A model generated the notes under the pieces. It saw nothing but the letters and a program-made list of their open reading frames with translations. It had not been told where the DNA came from and searched no databases. This document shows positions 49,787-61,300 of a stretch of DNA of 64,000 nt, in pieces; position 1 is the first letter of the stretch, and every line of letters starts with the position of its first letter. The DNA comes from Cristatella mucedo. Taxonomy: Eukaryota; Bryozoa; Phylactolaemata; Cristatellidae. A program made the translations under genes and the position numbers. Location: the NCBI GenBank assembly GCA_009760855.2, contig WPIO01000148.1, forward strand, positions 281,001 through 345,000. The letters are read 5' to 3'.

Positions 49787-50627
49787 CTAATAATAATAAT
49801 AATAATTCGCTTGATAAAGCGCCCTCAGAGAACTTAATCTCTCTCTAGGCGCTTTACATTTGCTGTAAAGTGAAATGCAATTGAATGGTAAGTAAAATCA
49901 TGCTTGAAAAACAAACGAAATGAATAATATGGTTAGGGGTGACATGCACAGGGTCAGCATGCGACTGTGGTTAGTGGCAGCATGCACAGTGTCAGCACGC
50001 ATAAGCCCATCAAGGACGAATCACAGGGACCCACTAAATGCTGTCCTAAATAGGTGTGTTTTTAGGTTCTTTTTAAATGTGGTCAGGTCAGGGGATGTTC
50101 TGATGCAGGTCGGGAGGCAGTTCCAGGCTTTGGGAGCATACGAACTAAATGCACGGTCTCCAAAGGATTTAAGGTTTGTATGGGGTATTTCTAGACTGTT
50201 GGATTCCAAAAAGCGGGTGGTACGATGCTTGACCTGATGGGGTAGTATATCTGACAGATAGGCTGGAGCCATAGAATGAATGTACCTAAAAATGAGCGAC
50301 AAAACCTTGAAGTCAATCCGTTGCTTGACTGGTAGCCAGTGCAGGTAGGCGAGAAGTGGAGTAATGTGGCAACTGCGACGCTCACGACAGACAAGCCCAG
50401 CTGCAGAGTTTTGCACCAGCTGCAATCGCCTGATCGCACATGCTGGTAGGCCAGTAAGCAGTGAGTTGCAGAAGTCGAGACGGGATGTCACGAATGCATG
50501 GACCAACTTGGACGTGGTATCTTTATCTAAACAAGCCCGAATTTTAGCAATGTTATGAAGCTGAAAATAGGCGGATTTGACTGTGGAGCTGATATGGTCG
50601 TCTAACGAGAGGTCGCTTTGGAACGTT
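49787..50627 (-). mobile_element. LINE-A 5'-truncated copy
   Basis: Almost the same extent and sequence as the copy nested in the LTR at 31697-32542. (ATT)n lies at 49787-49806. The minus-strand ORF runs [20 protein letters not shown] to [14 protein letters not shown]. It stops at the same region of the element (near the SDLSLDD segment). Confidence 0.9.
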
Positions 50628-50689
50628 TAGGACTGGTGGAAAAGGACGAGTGGAACGTCTAGGACTGGTCGATGAAGACGTAGGCTAGG

Positions 50690-51232
50690 GGTACCTGTCG
50701 TTAGCGTCGCAGTTTCCACACCACACCACTTCTCGCCGATCTTTACTGGCTTCCATTCAAGCAGCGAATCGACTACAAGGTTTTGTCACTCACTTTTAGG
50801 TCACTTCATTCTTAGGCTCCAGCCTATCTCTCAGATCTACTCCCCCACCAGGCCAAGCATCGTACCACCCGCTTTTTGGAATCTTAACAGTTTACCAATA
50901 CCTCGTACAAACTTCAAATCCTTTTGAGACAACGTTTAGAAATAAACTAAAAACGCATCTATTTATCACAGCATTTAGTGGGTTCCTGCCATTCGATTTT
51001 TATGTCCTTATGCGTGCTGACGCTGTGCATGCTGCCACTAACCATACTTGCATGCTGACCTTGTACATGTCACCTCGAACCATGCTATGCTTGTTACAAT
51101 TGAGTATGTTACCGCTAACCATTTGATCACGCTTCCTTTGCAGCAAATGTAAAGTGCCTAGAAAGAGATTAGGTTCTCTAAGGGCGCTGTAAAAATGTAT
51201 CATTATTACTATTATTATCAATTTTTTTATTA
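50690..51232 (+). mobile_element. LINE-A 5'-truncated copy, opposite orientation
   Basis: Starts in the RT C-terminal region (ACTGGCTTCCATTCAAGCAG) and runs through the 3' UTR and tail (GTGCCTAGAAAGAGATTAGG) to (ATT)n. It is more decayed than its neighbour. Confidence 0.85.
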
Positions 51233-51639
51233 TCATTACGTCGTTTCCCTCTGGTTCCCCTCTCCCAATTATGCAGGCCCCTAGACGCGTGGCTGCCTCG
51301 TGGCGTCGCGTCGGAGGATGGCAGTTTGATTTATCGTCATTTTACTGTACATAAAATCGCGTGCGCCAACAGAAACAAGTTTGGCTGAACGTTGGGCGCT
51401 ACGCTGGGCCCTACAGGCAACACACTAAAAATTCGCGGAGTCATCTGTTCGCCGGTAACTGGCTGAGTTGTTCAGAAATATCAGCACGCCGTTGCCCACA
51501 CGGGGACAACTGCGTACTACGTGGCAAGTCTGACTCAACAGTACTACTCGGAGGGCCCTAGAAACAACATAACCAAAATCGAAAACGTAATTACGGCGGC
51601 GCTTAGGACGCGGTAAGCCGGGCGGTTGGATATCTCCGT

Positions 51640-51950
51640 TCGTCGTTAACCGGCCGTGTTTCTCATGAACATCAGCACCTTTCTTACGCAACGACAACTA
51701 CTCTCCTACTGCCGACTGAGGCTCATCCTTTTCAGCGGTCCTGAGCTGCTACTTCCATGCTACTCACTACCTCAACTGCTCTCCTGACTCTGCTATGCTT
51801 CCCACTTTCTCTTTGTGGCGTGAGACAAAGTCTGTTGGCTACCGAATGCGTACCGAAAGCCGCTTAGGCTGTGAGTGCGCTATACAAAACTCTCCTGCGT
51901 AACACCCACATGGTCTTTATGACTTTGTGGAGTTACAGACGGAGATACAT
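51640..51950 (+). mobile_element. LINE-B 3' end fragment
   Basis: ACGCAACGACAACTACTCTC through the antisense-matching ORF end, then the 3' UTR core ACCGAATGCGTACCGAAAGC. Close to the 42.5 kb copy. Confidence 0.87.
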
Positions 51951-52224
51951 AACATGACCCTGCATCACCTAATCAATCAAGATTCGACTGGTTGCGTGGC
52001 AGGGAGTGCTGGGACTCGGTGCCGGGACTCGAGGACGCTCGAGCGAGCAGACAGGCAGCGCCCGCCACAATTCCGTTGGGCCCGAAATCCTCCCAGGGGC
52101 CATGCACCCCTTTCTCTGATCGGAGCGGAAGGGCAAGCTAAGCTCAGAGGACTGACCCCCCCCCCCCCAGCTGCCGTCATCGTATATCAATCAACTCCAC
52201 CAGACTAGTGAACCTTACTAACGC

Positions 52225-52440
52225 GCAGATATACAGGATGCCTGCTTGATTCCACTAACCATATTTTCGTATTGTCACCATGCGTATTACGTCTAGCTAT
52301 GTTACGCCTGTTGACACTGCGCGTTACCACCAGCCATTTAATCGCACTTCCTGCACACCATTTGTAGATTTCCTAGAAAGAGATAAAGTTCTTTTAGGAT
52401 CTTTTAAAAAAAATCACTATTGATAGTAGTATTTTTTTCA
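52225..52440 (+). mobile_element. LINE-A 3' tail, decayed
   Basis: Retains the order of LINE-A 3' UTR blocks (CACTAACCATATTT, TTGACACTGCGCGTTACCAC, CCTAGAAAGAGATAAAGTTC). Confidence 0.65.
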
Positions 52441-52699
52441 AGAATCTTGTAGGATGGTGCTTCTCCAACGCTCGGATGTTCTTGGCCCCCGCCCCCACGA
52501 CATGATTACCATCTTGGAGCAACAGCAGCGACCCAGCGGATGTTACCGTTCTCCGCGGGCTAAGCCTCAAAAAACAGCTGCATGAACAAGCTTCGGGTGG
52601 TGCCATTAACCCTGGGAATTCTGGATCGATATTAAAGAGCTTTGTATCAAGATTAAAATCGATGCTATAATCCGTATACTCAGACATCCTGCTTATACA

Positions 52700-53085
52700 A
52701 TGGGAGTGGTCACGCTTTAGATTATACCTATTATAAAGCCTTAACCTTCACAGAGCTGTTGTCCACATTGAATTCTCACTCTGACCCTCACAGCCGGCGA
52801 TGGCTTGGCTCCGTCATACCAAGGCTGAACTGCGGCACAAATTTCAGCCTACTCGCGCCCCCAGGTCCTATGTGTGAGCAATAAGCTGGCTGTTCCATCC
52901 CCGCGCTTACAGACCGTTGGCGAGAAAAAAAGCTTTCGCTCTGCAGGAATAAGACTGCGGAACTCACTTCCACCATTCTTACGCAGCAACATCTACTCTC
53001 CTGCTACCGAATGTGGCGATCCTTTCCAGCCGCCATGAGCTGCTACTGCGTTGCTACTCACTTTCAGAGGTTCCTTGCTCATCCA
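52700..53085 (+). mobile_element. LINE fragment (C-terminal ORF, LINE-B relative)
   Basis: Matches 55560-55960 throughout, for example GACCCTCACAGCCGGCGATG and the GACCGTTGG.GA.AAAAGC block. It corresponds to the SHGLAPPYLAEL...VGDRSF region of LINE-B but is diverged. Confidence 0.7.
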
Positions 53086-53279
53086 AAGGTTGGTTTTTTA
53101 AAGGCCTCCGTAGAAGAAATGAAGCCATGTACTGTGAGGTCAGATTGTAACCAATGAAAATGTCTAAGAGAGGCAATATGTTGATCAGGCTCAATACTGT
53201 ATCGTGGCATGCCAGCATCGCCCATTTTGGGTTCGGGACGCTCACCCACAGTCGTGACCTGCGTTTGCTTGACGTTCAC

Positions 53280-53401
53280 AGTCGTTCAGTCGGCGTTAGT
53301 TGGGGCTGGGGTGGCAGCGTTGGCGGGGGGGGGGTGATGGGCTGGTACAGGTTCGGCGGCGGGCGGAAGCTGGCTGCCTTGCAGCGGGTCTTGAAGGTCT
53401 C
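53280..53401 (-). CDS. Candidate terminal exon of an unknown gene
   Basis: Minus strand: after a plausible acceptor (TTTTCAATTCAG ending at 53402) the frame reads ETFKTRCKAASFRPPPNLYQ, then a proline-rich stretch to a stop. Codon use resembles coding sequence, and the stretch is not a listed repeat. A run of ten C residues lies inside. No upstream exon or family match was found, so this is weak. Confidence 0.15.
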
Positions 53402-54250
53402 CTGAATTGAAAACCATATGAATAAACAGCTATACGTTACGCTCCGAGCATTTCTCGCTGCATAAATATGTAGGGTAAATTTTGCAAACCTTGACCTTGA
53501 GTCGTCGGGACATTCGGACCGATTAGGTGTCGCGTAGCGTCGTCCCACCAGTGAGCTCGGTCTGTACTCCTGTGCACATCGAGTGCTTACGACCGGGCGT
53601 CTAGGCTTGGTTACTTGCCAGGGCCGCCGTGCTACCAGGCCTTCTTGTGCGCTCTTCCGCGCTTCGTCTAGGCACGCTACCTAGGTGCTTCACTACGCAT
53701 GTCTATGCACTAGACCTTGCTAGCCATTAACTCCTGGTCACTGCTGCTCTTGCAACGAATCGTAGAGTGCCTGAATAGAGAGTCGGTTCTATGCAAAATA
53801 AGTAAGTGCTGCGTGCGTTGGACCCGAGATTCAGCACGCGTACGGAGCACGGGATCGTGCTTTCGCCGGTAACATCGGCCCGAGACGCTCAGAAATACCA
53901 GCACAACTCTACCCATTACGGAACGACTGCGAGGGCCTTTAAAACATCCTTACCGAAAGCCAACACGTAATTTTACGGCGGCACTTAATACGTAGAAATC
54001 CGGGCGTCGGAAACGTGATAGGGACAACTGCGTGCACGCTTGAACGAGGTGAACGCTTGCACGAGCCGACAGCACCCGCCGAAATGCCTCGGTCACTAAT
54101 GGTAATCCTCCCGCCCGCCCCTTACCCTGGTACGAGTGAAACGGCAGGCTGACCCCCTCTGCCCGTAGATCGTATTATATCGTATCGATAAATCGTATTT
54201 CAAATCAATATAGCAACGATGTAACTTCCAGCGAACCTTACTTGGTGCAG
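53402..54250. other. No recognised feature
   Basis: Unassigned sequence. Short ORFs only. Confidence 0.45.
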
Positions 54251-54254
54251 ATGT

Positions 54255-54415
54255 ACAGTATGCCTGCCATGGTAATGCCAACCATTTTTACGTGTTGACA
54301 ATGTGCCTATTCTCTCTAACAACAACAAGCCTGTTGACACTGGGCACATGTGACCACTAACCACTGTATCATGCTTCTTTTATAGCAAATGTATAGAGTC
54401 TAGAAAGAGAATAAG
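54255..54415 (+). mobile_element. LINE-A 3' tail, decayed
   Basis: Blocks GTGTTGACAATGTGCC, TGACCACTAACCACTG and GTCTAGAAAGAGAATAAGTA in LINE-A order, directly followed by a longer LINE-A copy. Confidence 0.65.
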
Positions 54416-54419
54416 TAGA

Positions 54420-55545
54420 ATCTTAAGGTCCTTTGGTCCCGCTCTTTCCACTGTTTATACTCTCCCTCTTGCCAATGTGATTGCCAGGCACAACCTAAGC
54501 TTTCACTTCTATACAGATGACACTCAGTTGTACATTTGCTTTCATCACTCCCTGCCTTCGAGCACCTAGAATTCTCGCAGCTCACTTGCTGCATGTATTG
54601 ATGACATCCGCACATGGATGGCAGCAAATTTTCTTAAACTAAACGATGATAAACTAACTTACTAGTTATGGGCAAACCCAGTGTGATTCACAAATTGGAA
54701 AGGCTGACTCTCAAAATTGGCTCTGCCAGCATATCTCCTGTTGAATCAGCTCGAAATCTAGGTGTCGTGTTCCAAAGTGACCTCTCGTTAGACGACCACA
54801 TCAGCTCCACAGTCAAGTCTACGTACTTTCAGTTACATAACATTGCTAAAAGTCGGGCTTGTTTAGACTGGGATGCCACACCTAAATTGGTCCATGCATT
54901 TGTGACATCCCGTCTCGACTTCTGTAACTCACTACTTGCTGGTCTAACAGCCTGCGTAATCAGGTTCTTACATCTGGTGCAAAATTCTGCAGCTAGGCTT
55001 GTCTGTCGTGAGCGTTGCAGTCGGCACATCCCACCACTTCTCGCCGACCTGCACTGGCTACCAGTCAAGCAACGCATCGACCTCAAGGTTTTATCACCAC
55101 CCTACCTATCAGATCTACTCCCAGGCTAAGCATCGTTCCACTCGCTTTTCAGAATCTAGCTGTTTAATTATACCTCGTAAAAATTTAAATTCTTTTGGAG
55201 ACCGTGTCTTTAGTTCGTATGCTCCCAAAGCCTGAAATTAATTCCCGACTGACGTCACGACATTCCTGATATGACAGCATTTAAAAGAAGCTTTTAACAT
55301 ACTTGCTTATCACATCATTTAGTGGGTCATTCCACCTGTATGTGCTTATGCATGCTGACACTGTGCATACTGCCAATAACCATACTTGGATGCTGACCCT
55401 GTGCGCGTCACCCCTAACCATGTTATTCTTGTTGTTTATTGAGCATGCTACCACTGATCATTCAATAGTGCTTCCTTTGCAGCAAATATAAAGTGCCTAC
55501 AGAGATATTCGATTCCCGGCGGACGCTAAACATATTTATTGTTAT
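54420..55545 (+). mobile_element. LINE-A copy extending into the reverse transcriptase core
   Basis: The longest LINE-A piece seen here. The RT part reads FHFYTDDTQLYICFHHSLPS (catalytic box altered to YTDD), then IDDIRTWMAANFLKLNDDK. Then [51 protein letters not shown] and the 3' UTR to about 55545. A short deletion removes part of the [11 protein letters not shown] region. Frameshifts make it inactive. Confidence 0.88.
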
Positions 55546-55559
55546 TCTGGTTATATAAT

Positions 55560-55965
55560 AGGAGTAGCCATGTTTTAGGTTACACCTATAATAAAATTTT
55601 AACCTTCATAGGGCTATTGTACACATTTAATTCTTACTCCGACCCACAAGGTCCGCCATGACTTGGCTCCTTCATACCTAGTTTAACTGCTGCACTAGTT
55701 CCAACCTGTTCACGCCCTCGGGTCCTCTATGGAAAATAAGCACTAGGCTGCACCCTCCCTCCCTCCCTCCGCTTATAGACCGTTGGTGACAAAAGCTTTG
55801 GCTCTACAGGACCAAGACTGTGGAACTCACTTCCGCTGCTCTTACACGGCGACATCTACTCTCCTGCTACCGACGGCGGCACACGCATCCTGTCCAGGTT
55901 TCCTGAGCTGCTGCTTCCTCGACGGCTCCTCTGCCCGACTCATCTACGCACTAGTAGACTGGGGC
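55560..55965 (+). mobile_element. LINE fragment (C-terminal ORF, LINE-B relative)
   Basis: Parallel to 52700-53085 over about 380 bases in the same orientation, including the opening GGAGTAGCCATGTTTTAGGT segment. It directly follows the LINE-A copy. Confidence 0.7.
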
Positions 55966-55989
55966 TTATCAAAAAGCCTCATTTTTATA

Positions 55990-56112
55990 GACGCAGAACC
56001 TTAGCCTTATTTAACCGCTTGCAGTAGATATTAACCCGCTTGCAGTGGGCAATAAAAGATTGCCTGCTGCAAAAGTCGAGCCCACGACCTGGACTGTGAA
56101 AACCTAGATGAG
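55990..56112 (-). mobile_element. SINE-B, decayed
   Basis: Minus strand: GTCGTGGGCTCGACTTTTGC (altered B box), then GGCAATCTTTTATTGCCCAC and AAGCGGGTTAATATC. Confidence 0.6.
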
Positions 56113-56455
56113 ATTTAACTCTCAGTGGCGACGGCGTTAAGCCGCTTGTTAGCCATTCTTCCCTATCCATTTTTTTCGGAATTATATAAGATAATTAGGT
56201 GATAAACAAAAAACTGCAGGGCAAACTTATTAGAGAGAGCGTAAGAATAATGCATGCTACGCATTATGGTCTTGGTAAGACGATGTTTTGCTGTGAGGAA
56301 AAGTATGCCGCAGCTTCACGAATGCATAGGTTCAAACAAGTTATGCTTGTGTGCGTCAGAGGAGGTTAAGCATTTAGCCCTGCAAAAAAACGGAAAGATT
56401 CGGAAATACTAAGATCAATAATAACACATTTGTATATCACCCTCTGTGAACTTGC

Positions 56456-56576
56456 GGCGCCGGTTTGGCCCAGTGGCTAAGGTGCTCGCCTCGAACTAAG
56501 GTCAAGATGGATGTATCTGATGACCGAGGTCATGGGCTCGAGCCCCGTGGCATACGGGAAGCGCCTGAATAGATAA
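56456..56576 (+). mobile_element. SINE-A
   Basis: Head CGGTTTGGCCCAGTGGCTAA, B-box-like ATGGGCTCGAGCCCCGTGG, tail cut short at GCGCCTGAATAG where a LINE-A (ATT)n end adjoins in inverted orientation. Confidence 0.82.
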
Positions 56577-57390
56577 TAATAATAATAATAATATATTTGA
56601 TATAGCGCCCTCAGAAAACTCAAACTCGTTCTAGGCGCTTTGCATTTGCTGCACATGAAGCACTGTTGAATGGTTAGCGGTAGCATGCTCAATAAACAAC
56701 AAGAATAACTTGATTAGGGGTGACGTGCACAGGGTCAGCATGCAAATATGGTTAGTAGTGGCAGCATGCATAGTGTCAGCATGCATAAGCCCATAAAGGA
56801 CGAATCACAGGGACCCGCTAAATGCTGTGATAAATAGGTGCGTTTTTAGTTTCTTTTTCAATGTGGTCAACTCAAGAGATGCCGTAACGGTAGTCGGGAG
56901 TGAGTTCCTAGCTTTTGGAGCATGCGAAATAAAGGCAGTCTCCAGAGAATTTGAGGTTTGTACGGGGTATAGGTAAAAAAAAATTGATTTCGAAAAGCGG
57001 ATGGTACGATGCTTGGCCTGGTGGGGGAATAGATCTGATAGACAGGCTGGAGAATAAAACGAAGGAAGAATGAAGGAACCTAATAGTGAGTGACAGAACC
57101 TTGAAGTCGATGCGTTGCTTGATTAGGAGCCAATGCGAGTCGCGAGAAGTGGCGTGATGCTGCAACTGCGACCTCGCGACATTAAAGCCTAGCTGCGGAG
57201 TTTTGCCCCAGCCGTTAGCGTCTGATTGTACAGGTTGGTAAACGAGCAAGCAGTGAGTTACAGAAGTCGAGACGGGATATCACAAATGCACGGACCAATT
57301 GAGATGTGGTACCCAGTCTAAACAAGCCCGAATTTTAGCAATTTTTAAGTAGCTGAAAGTAGGCAGACTTGACTGTGGAGCTAATGATAG
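56573..57390 (-). mobile_element. LINE-A 5'-truncated copy, decayed
   Basis: (ATT)n at 56573-56592, then tail, 3' UTR and ORF remnant ([20 protein letters not shown] on the minus strand) up to the region near the SRLDFCNS block. Confidence 0.85.
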
Positions 57391-57557
57391 AGATTGGGTT
57401 CTCTTATATTGATTTCAATAGTCTGTGTTGACATCCACATGTCAACAAGCAAATGTTTTCTTGCATTCTAAGAGGTTATGCTTCCACAGAGTGTTAGTAT
57501 AAATAGGTTTAACTATGTGTTCAGACACAAAAAATAAAGTAAAGTAAATTAAATGTC

Positions 57558-57712
57558 AGCTGGTCCAACAGCCTCATTTGTATAACGACAGAAAAGCTTT
57601 AGCGGCTATCAGTCCGCTGGCCGAAGGCAATAAATGATTGTCTGCTGCAGGACTTGAACCCGCGACCTGGGCCGCGCTACAATGGGCAATTGAGCGGTGG
57701 CATGCTAGATAG
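57558..57712 (-). mobile_element. SINE-B
   Basis: Minus strand: GCCACCGCTCAATTGCCCAT region, GTCGCGGGTTCAAGTCCTGC (B box), body, and GAGGCTGTTGGACCAGCTG at the 3' end. Confidence 0.75.
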
Positions 57713-57779
57713 ATCGGCCTGATTTTCACAGCCGAAATAGTACTCGACGTTCCTGCATTTGAACGACTGTAAACAGGCT

Positions 57780-57918
57780 ATCCCATTGCGTTACATCAGA
57801 CCGCTATCGCCACCGCTTGCAGTCGGCAATAAAGGATTACCAACCGCGGGATTCGAACCAACGATGACGGGACCGAGATCGCCATAAGCAACCGCCATAT
57901 TTAGCGTGCCATCCCGCC
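57780..57918 (-). mobile_element. SINE-B, second copy in tandem orientation
   Basis: Minus strand: GATGGCACGCTAAATATGGC head, GGTTCGAATCCC (B box exact), body AAGCGGTGGCGATAGC. It ends before the family 3' segment. Confidence 0.75.
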
Positions 57919-57954
57919 GAGCTCTTCGCTGCTGCCGCGCGTCCCGATACCGCC

Positions 57955-58032
57955 GGCGTGCGTGCGCGCGTGCGTGCGTGCCGGCGTGCGTGCGTGCGCG
58001 CGTGCGTGCGTGCCGGCGTGCGTGCGTGCATC
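57955..58032. repeat. GTGC tandem repeat with 34-bp higher-order period
   Basis: CGTGCGTGCGTGCCGG-type units repeat, with GCCGGCGTGC interruptions about every 34 bases (CCGGCGTG near 57951, 57980 and 58012). Confidence 0.85.
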
Positions 58033-58288
58033 GGCGCTGCTCGGCTGCTGCGAGTCGCCATAAGCCGCGATGCTCGGTTCGATGCTCGGACCGGCGCCGG
58101 CGCGAGCACTGCGCTTGCAGCCCGAGGGCATTAGTACGGACGCCGCTACCGTCTGTAACTTGGCGACAGCTTTTTTCTTAGGTAGAAGCATACTACGAAG
58201 CAGGCCTGTCCTGTCGGCAATTTATCGCGGTCGTGCGATTTGAGTGCCGCAACAGATTCCGTCAACAGCTGCGGCTCCTAATAGTCGG

Positions 58289-58338
58289 CTGCGGGGGGGG
58301 GGGGGGGGGGCGGGGGGGGGGCGGGGGCGGGGGCGCGA
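58289..58338. repeat. G-run cluster with quadruplex-forming potential
   Basis: About 50 bases that are nearly all G, broken by single C residues: runs of roughly 19, 10, 5 and 5 G. Confidence 0.9.
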
Positions 58339-61300
58339 CAGCCGCCATTCTGAATCGCTATCCTGAACGAGGCGCTCGAATCAGCCGACATTAGCGATAC
58401 CTTCAGCTGCCTGCCCTTAGATGTCCACTTACGGCCGCCGCCGCCGGGACCTTTGATGTGGATTTATGGCCAGTTACTATATAAGGATGTAAGAGGCGGG
58501 CAGCTCCAGCGAGAGGGCGATAACCTGCCGCGGCTCGGAGCCCGGCGGCGGTGGCGGCGGCCACGCGATCTGCGCCGGCCGCTGACGCCGAACTGGGGCG
58601 AACGCGATCGTACGGCGACGTCGGAAGTACGCCGTCTTTGCGGTGGCCTTCGCGGACGGGCGCATCGTCTTGAAGGACTTTCCGGTGAGTGTTCGCCGCT
58701 ACGCAGGATTAAGGATTTAGCCTAATCAAATATTTAATTACAGAGTATTCTTTGTTTTGCGGCTTCTGAGGCTTCGCTTGGCGTCGCGTGTTCAAAGTGT
58801 TTCTCCAGAAGCGAAGCCATTTTCTTCTATGATGAGGCTGGAAAGCTCCGCTAGGGTGGCTCTCATTGGGCGCGAACGCTCAATGCGTCGGTCTCCTGAG
58901 AATAATAGTAATATGACTCGAGTGGCCCTATAGGCAACTCTCCGCCGCCCCGCCGCCGCGCATTGCAGCTACACTTTAGACTCCTCTTCGCATGACGAAT
59001 AAAATACGTCGTCTTATCTCTTGAGGTAATGCGTGCCTAAGTCGTGTGCGGAGCGTCTGCGGGCAAAGACGTAGCCTCCCAGCGGACTCCTGAGGGACTT
59101 TTTCGGCAGGCTATGCCGGCGTGGTCATTGGCGGCCTGCCAACCGTCAGCCAGGTCCGCCGACGTGGTGGTACGCGGCCGGAGCGCCCCCAGGCGAGCGC
59201 CGGCTTAAGATTCTTCTCAGCGAGCCTTCCTTCTTTCTACTGCCAGCTCGCTGGACTTTCGGCATCTTGGCCTTGGCCTCGCCGCAGTGCTCAGCCGCGC
59301 TTCGCGCCGCCGCCGCGCTAGCGAGCGAGCGCAATCGGTCGCCGGTCGGCTCGCGTCTGCGTCGAGCGCCGCGCGGCGAGCTTCGGCGGTGGCGGCGGCG
59401 ACGATCTCGAGCGGCGGCGGCGGCGGCGCGGCACTATAAAGCCCGCGGCCAGCGACTTTACTAGGCCTATAAGCAAGCGCTTCCAGAACCCGTAGCACAA
59501 GACGGCGGCGGAAGATGCGAATGGCACCGCGCGCACGCGCGCAGCACGGAGGGTGGCAGGGGTGGCGGCGGCGTTTACGTAATTAATCGGATCTCGAATA
59601 GCAGCATGTAGGAGGAGTGGGTGGAGTCTAGCGGCTGGGGACGAGTCGAAATGGCCAAAAGCTAATTGATCCTCGGCGGCTACGGCGCTGAGAATGTGGG
59701 AAGAGGGCGTCTCGCCCAAACTGCCTCGCACTCCCTCCCCCCCCCCCTTGCGTTCGTGCAACCTCTCCCGCTCGATCCGCCTCCCGTCTAGCGGCCGAAT
59801 ATCGTTTCGGATGTCAAGCAGGAGCTTCGTAATCAGCGGCTGCGTGCGACGCCGCCGGCGGCGAGGACGCCGCCGGTCAGTAGTTGCCGCCGCCGCTCCA
59901 AACCGCTGAGTCGCGCCGCCGCTCCAAACCCGCTGAGTCGCGCCGCCGCCGCCGCCGCCGCCGCCGCGGATTGTTGCTATTGACACGCTCGCTCGCGCGC
60001 ATTTGCTTTCGACATTCGCAGCCGCGCAGAGCAGAGCAGGCGCACGCTGAGCGAGAGCAGCGGGCGAGTCGGAGCGAATGCCAGTCAGCAGGAGCGCCGC
60101 CTTCGGCTCAATGGCGGCCAGCGACCGGCGCAGCCGACAGGTCTGCCTCCGAGGAGCCAGAGCGCCGCCGCCGCCGCCGCCGCCGAGCCGTAGCAGCAAG
60201 CGCTTGCGGCGGCGGCGGCGCCGCCTGAGCCGCCGGCTCGTCTCGAAGAGCTCGCGCAAATCGGTCGGCAGCTTTCCACCGTCGTCGCCTGCCTTAAAAG
60301 AGCTGCCGACGGCAGACCGGTGCGGGCTAATCGCAATGCGGCGAGCGGGCGGGATTAGACGCCGGGGCTGTCGCCGCGAGTCCGCAGCTCCGACGTGCCT
60401 GGCCCGCCGTCACCCGTTTGAACGGATGCGAACGCGCGCGCAGGAGCGACCGGCGCGATTCTCCACGACGCGGCAGACGCGGAACGCCGTCGTTCGGCCA
60501 GCGGAGCACCGCTCCGTCGAGCCACCGCACTCACTCGATGCGTCCAGTCATAGAGAGCGCTGGTCAAATGGCGCTGCGTAGAGCGGCGGCGTCGGGCCGC
60601 CGCGGCGCACGTTCAGCCGCGCCGCCGCGGCGTCGCATCCCGTCGTGGCGGCGTCGCGACGCGGTAGCTAACGCGATTAGCGAGCTACCGCGCGGTTGCG
60701 GCGGCGAGACCGCCATCCGATGCCGACTCGAATACGCGACGCGTTCGGCCAGTAATTATTGCGTATTGATTTCCAGCATGGCGCTGCTGTAGCGCTGCTG
60801 GCGCGAGCGCGCAGTACGGCGGTGCGCGTCGGGCTAAGGTTTCTCAGCGCACGCGGGGACGCCGGGCGAACAAACCCGCCAGGGCAGAGGAGGCGGCAGA
60901 GGCGGCGGCGGCGGCGACGACGACGGTCCGAGCTGCCAGAGCGGTGGCGGGTCGTTCGCGTCGCGCCGCAGCACAGCCGGTACGTACGTACGACTCACTC
61001 GCCGGGCAGCCGCGTAGCCTGCGACTTTCGCCTTGGGTTAGCGCGGGCCGCCGTCGCAGTTGAAACGCCTCCGACCTCCCACCTCGCTCGGCCAGGCCGC
61101 CATCGTCGCGCCGCCGCCGCTGCCGCCTGCCCCCCAGCCCCTCGCGCCGCCTCCCTTCCATCCCCCTCCCTTCCATCTCCGCGCGCCTGCCGGCCGCCTT
61201 TGCGGGCCGTCGGCTGGCGCGCTCACACGCAGCTGCCGTGCTGCTGCGCTGCTGTGCCGCTAGTAGGCCGCCGCGGCGGGCCTGCGGACCGGATGCGCCT

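Noticed and set aside
59318-60259. 313-codon minus-strand frame upstream of Shal, Arg/Ala/Gly-rich
   Set aside because: Its residues follow CGG/CCG repeats, similar frames are open on the other strand, and no domain is visible. Base composition explains it.
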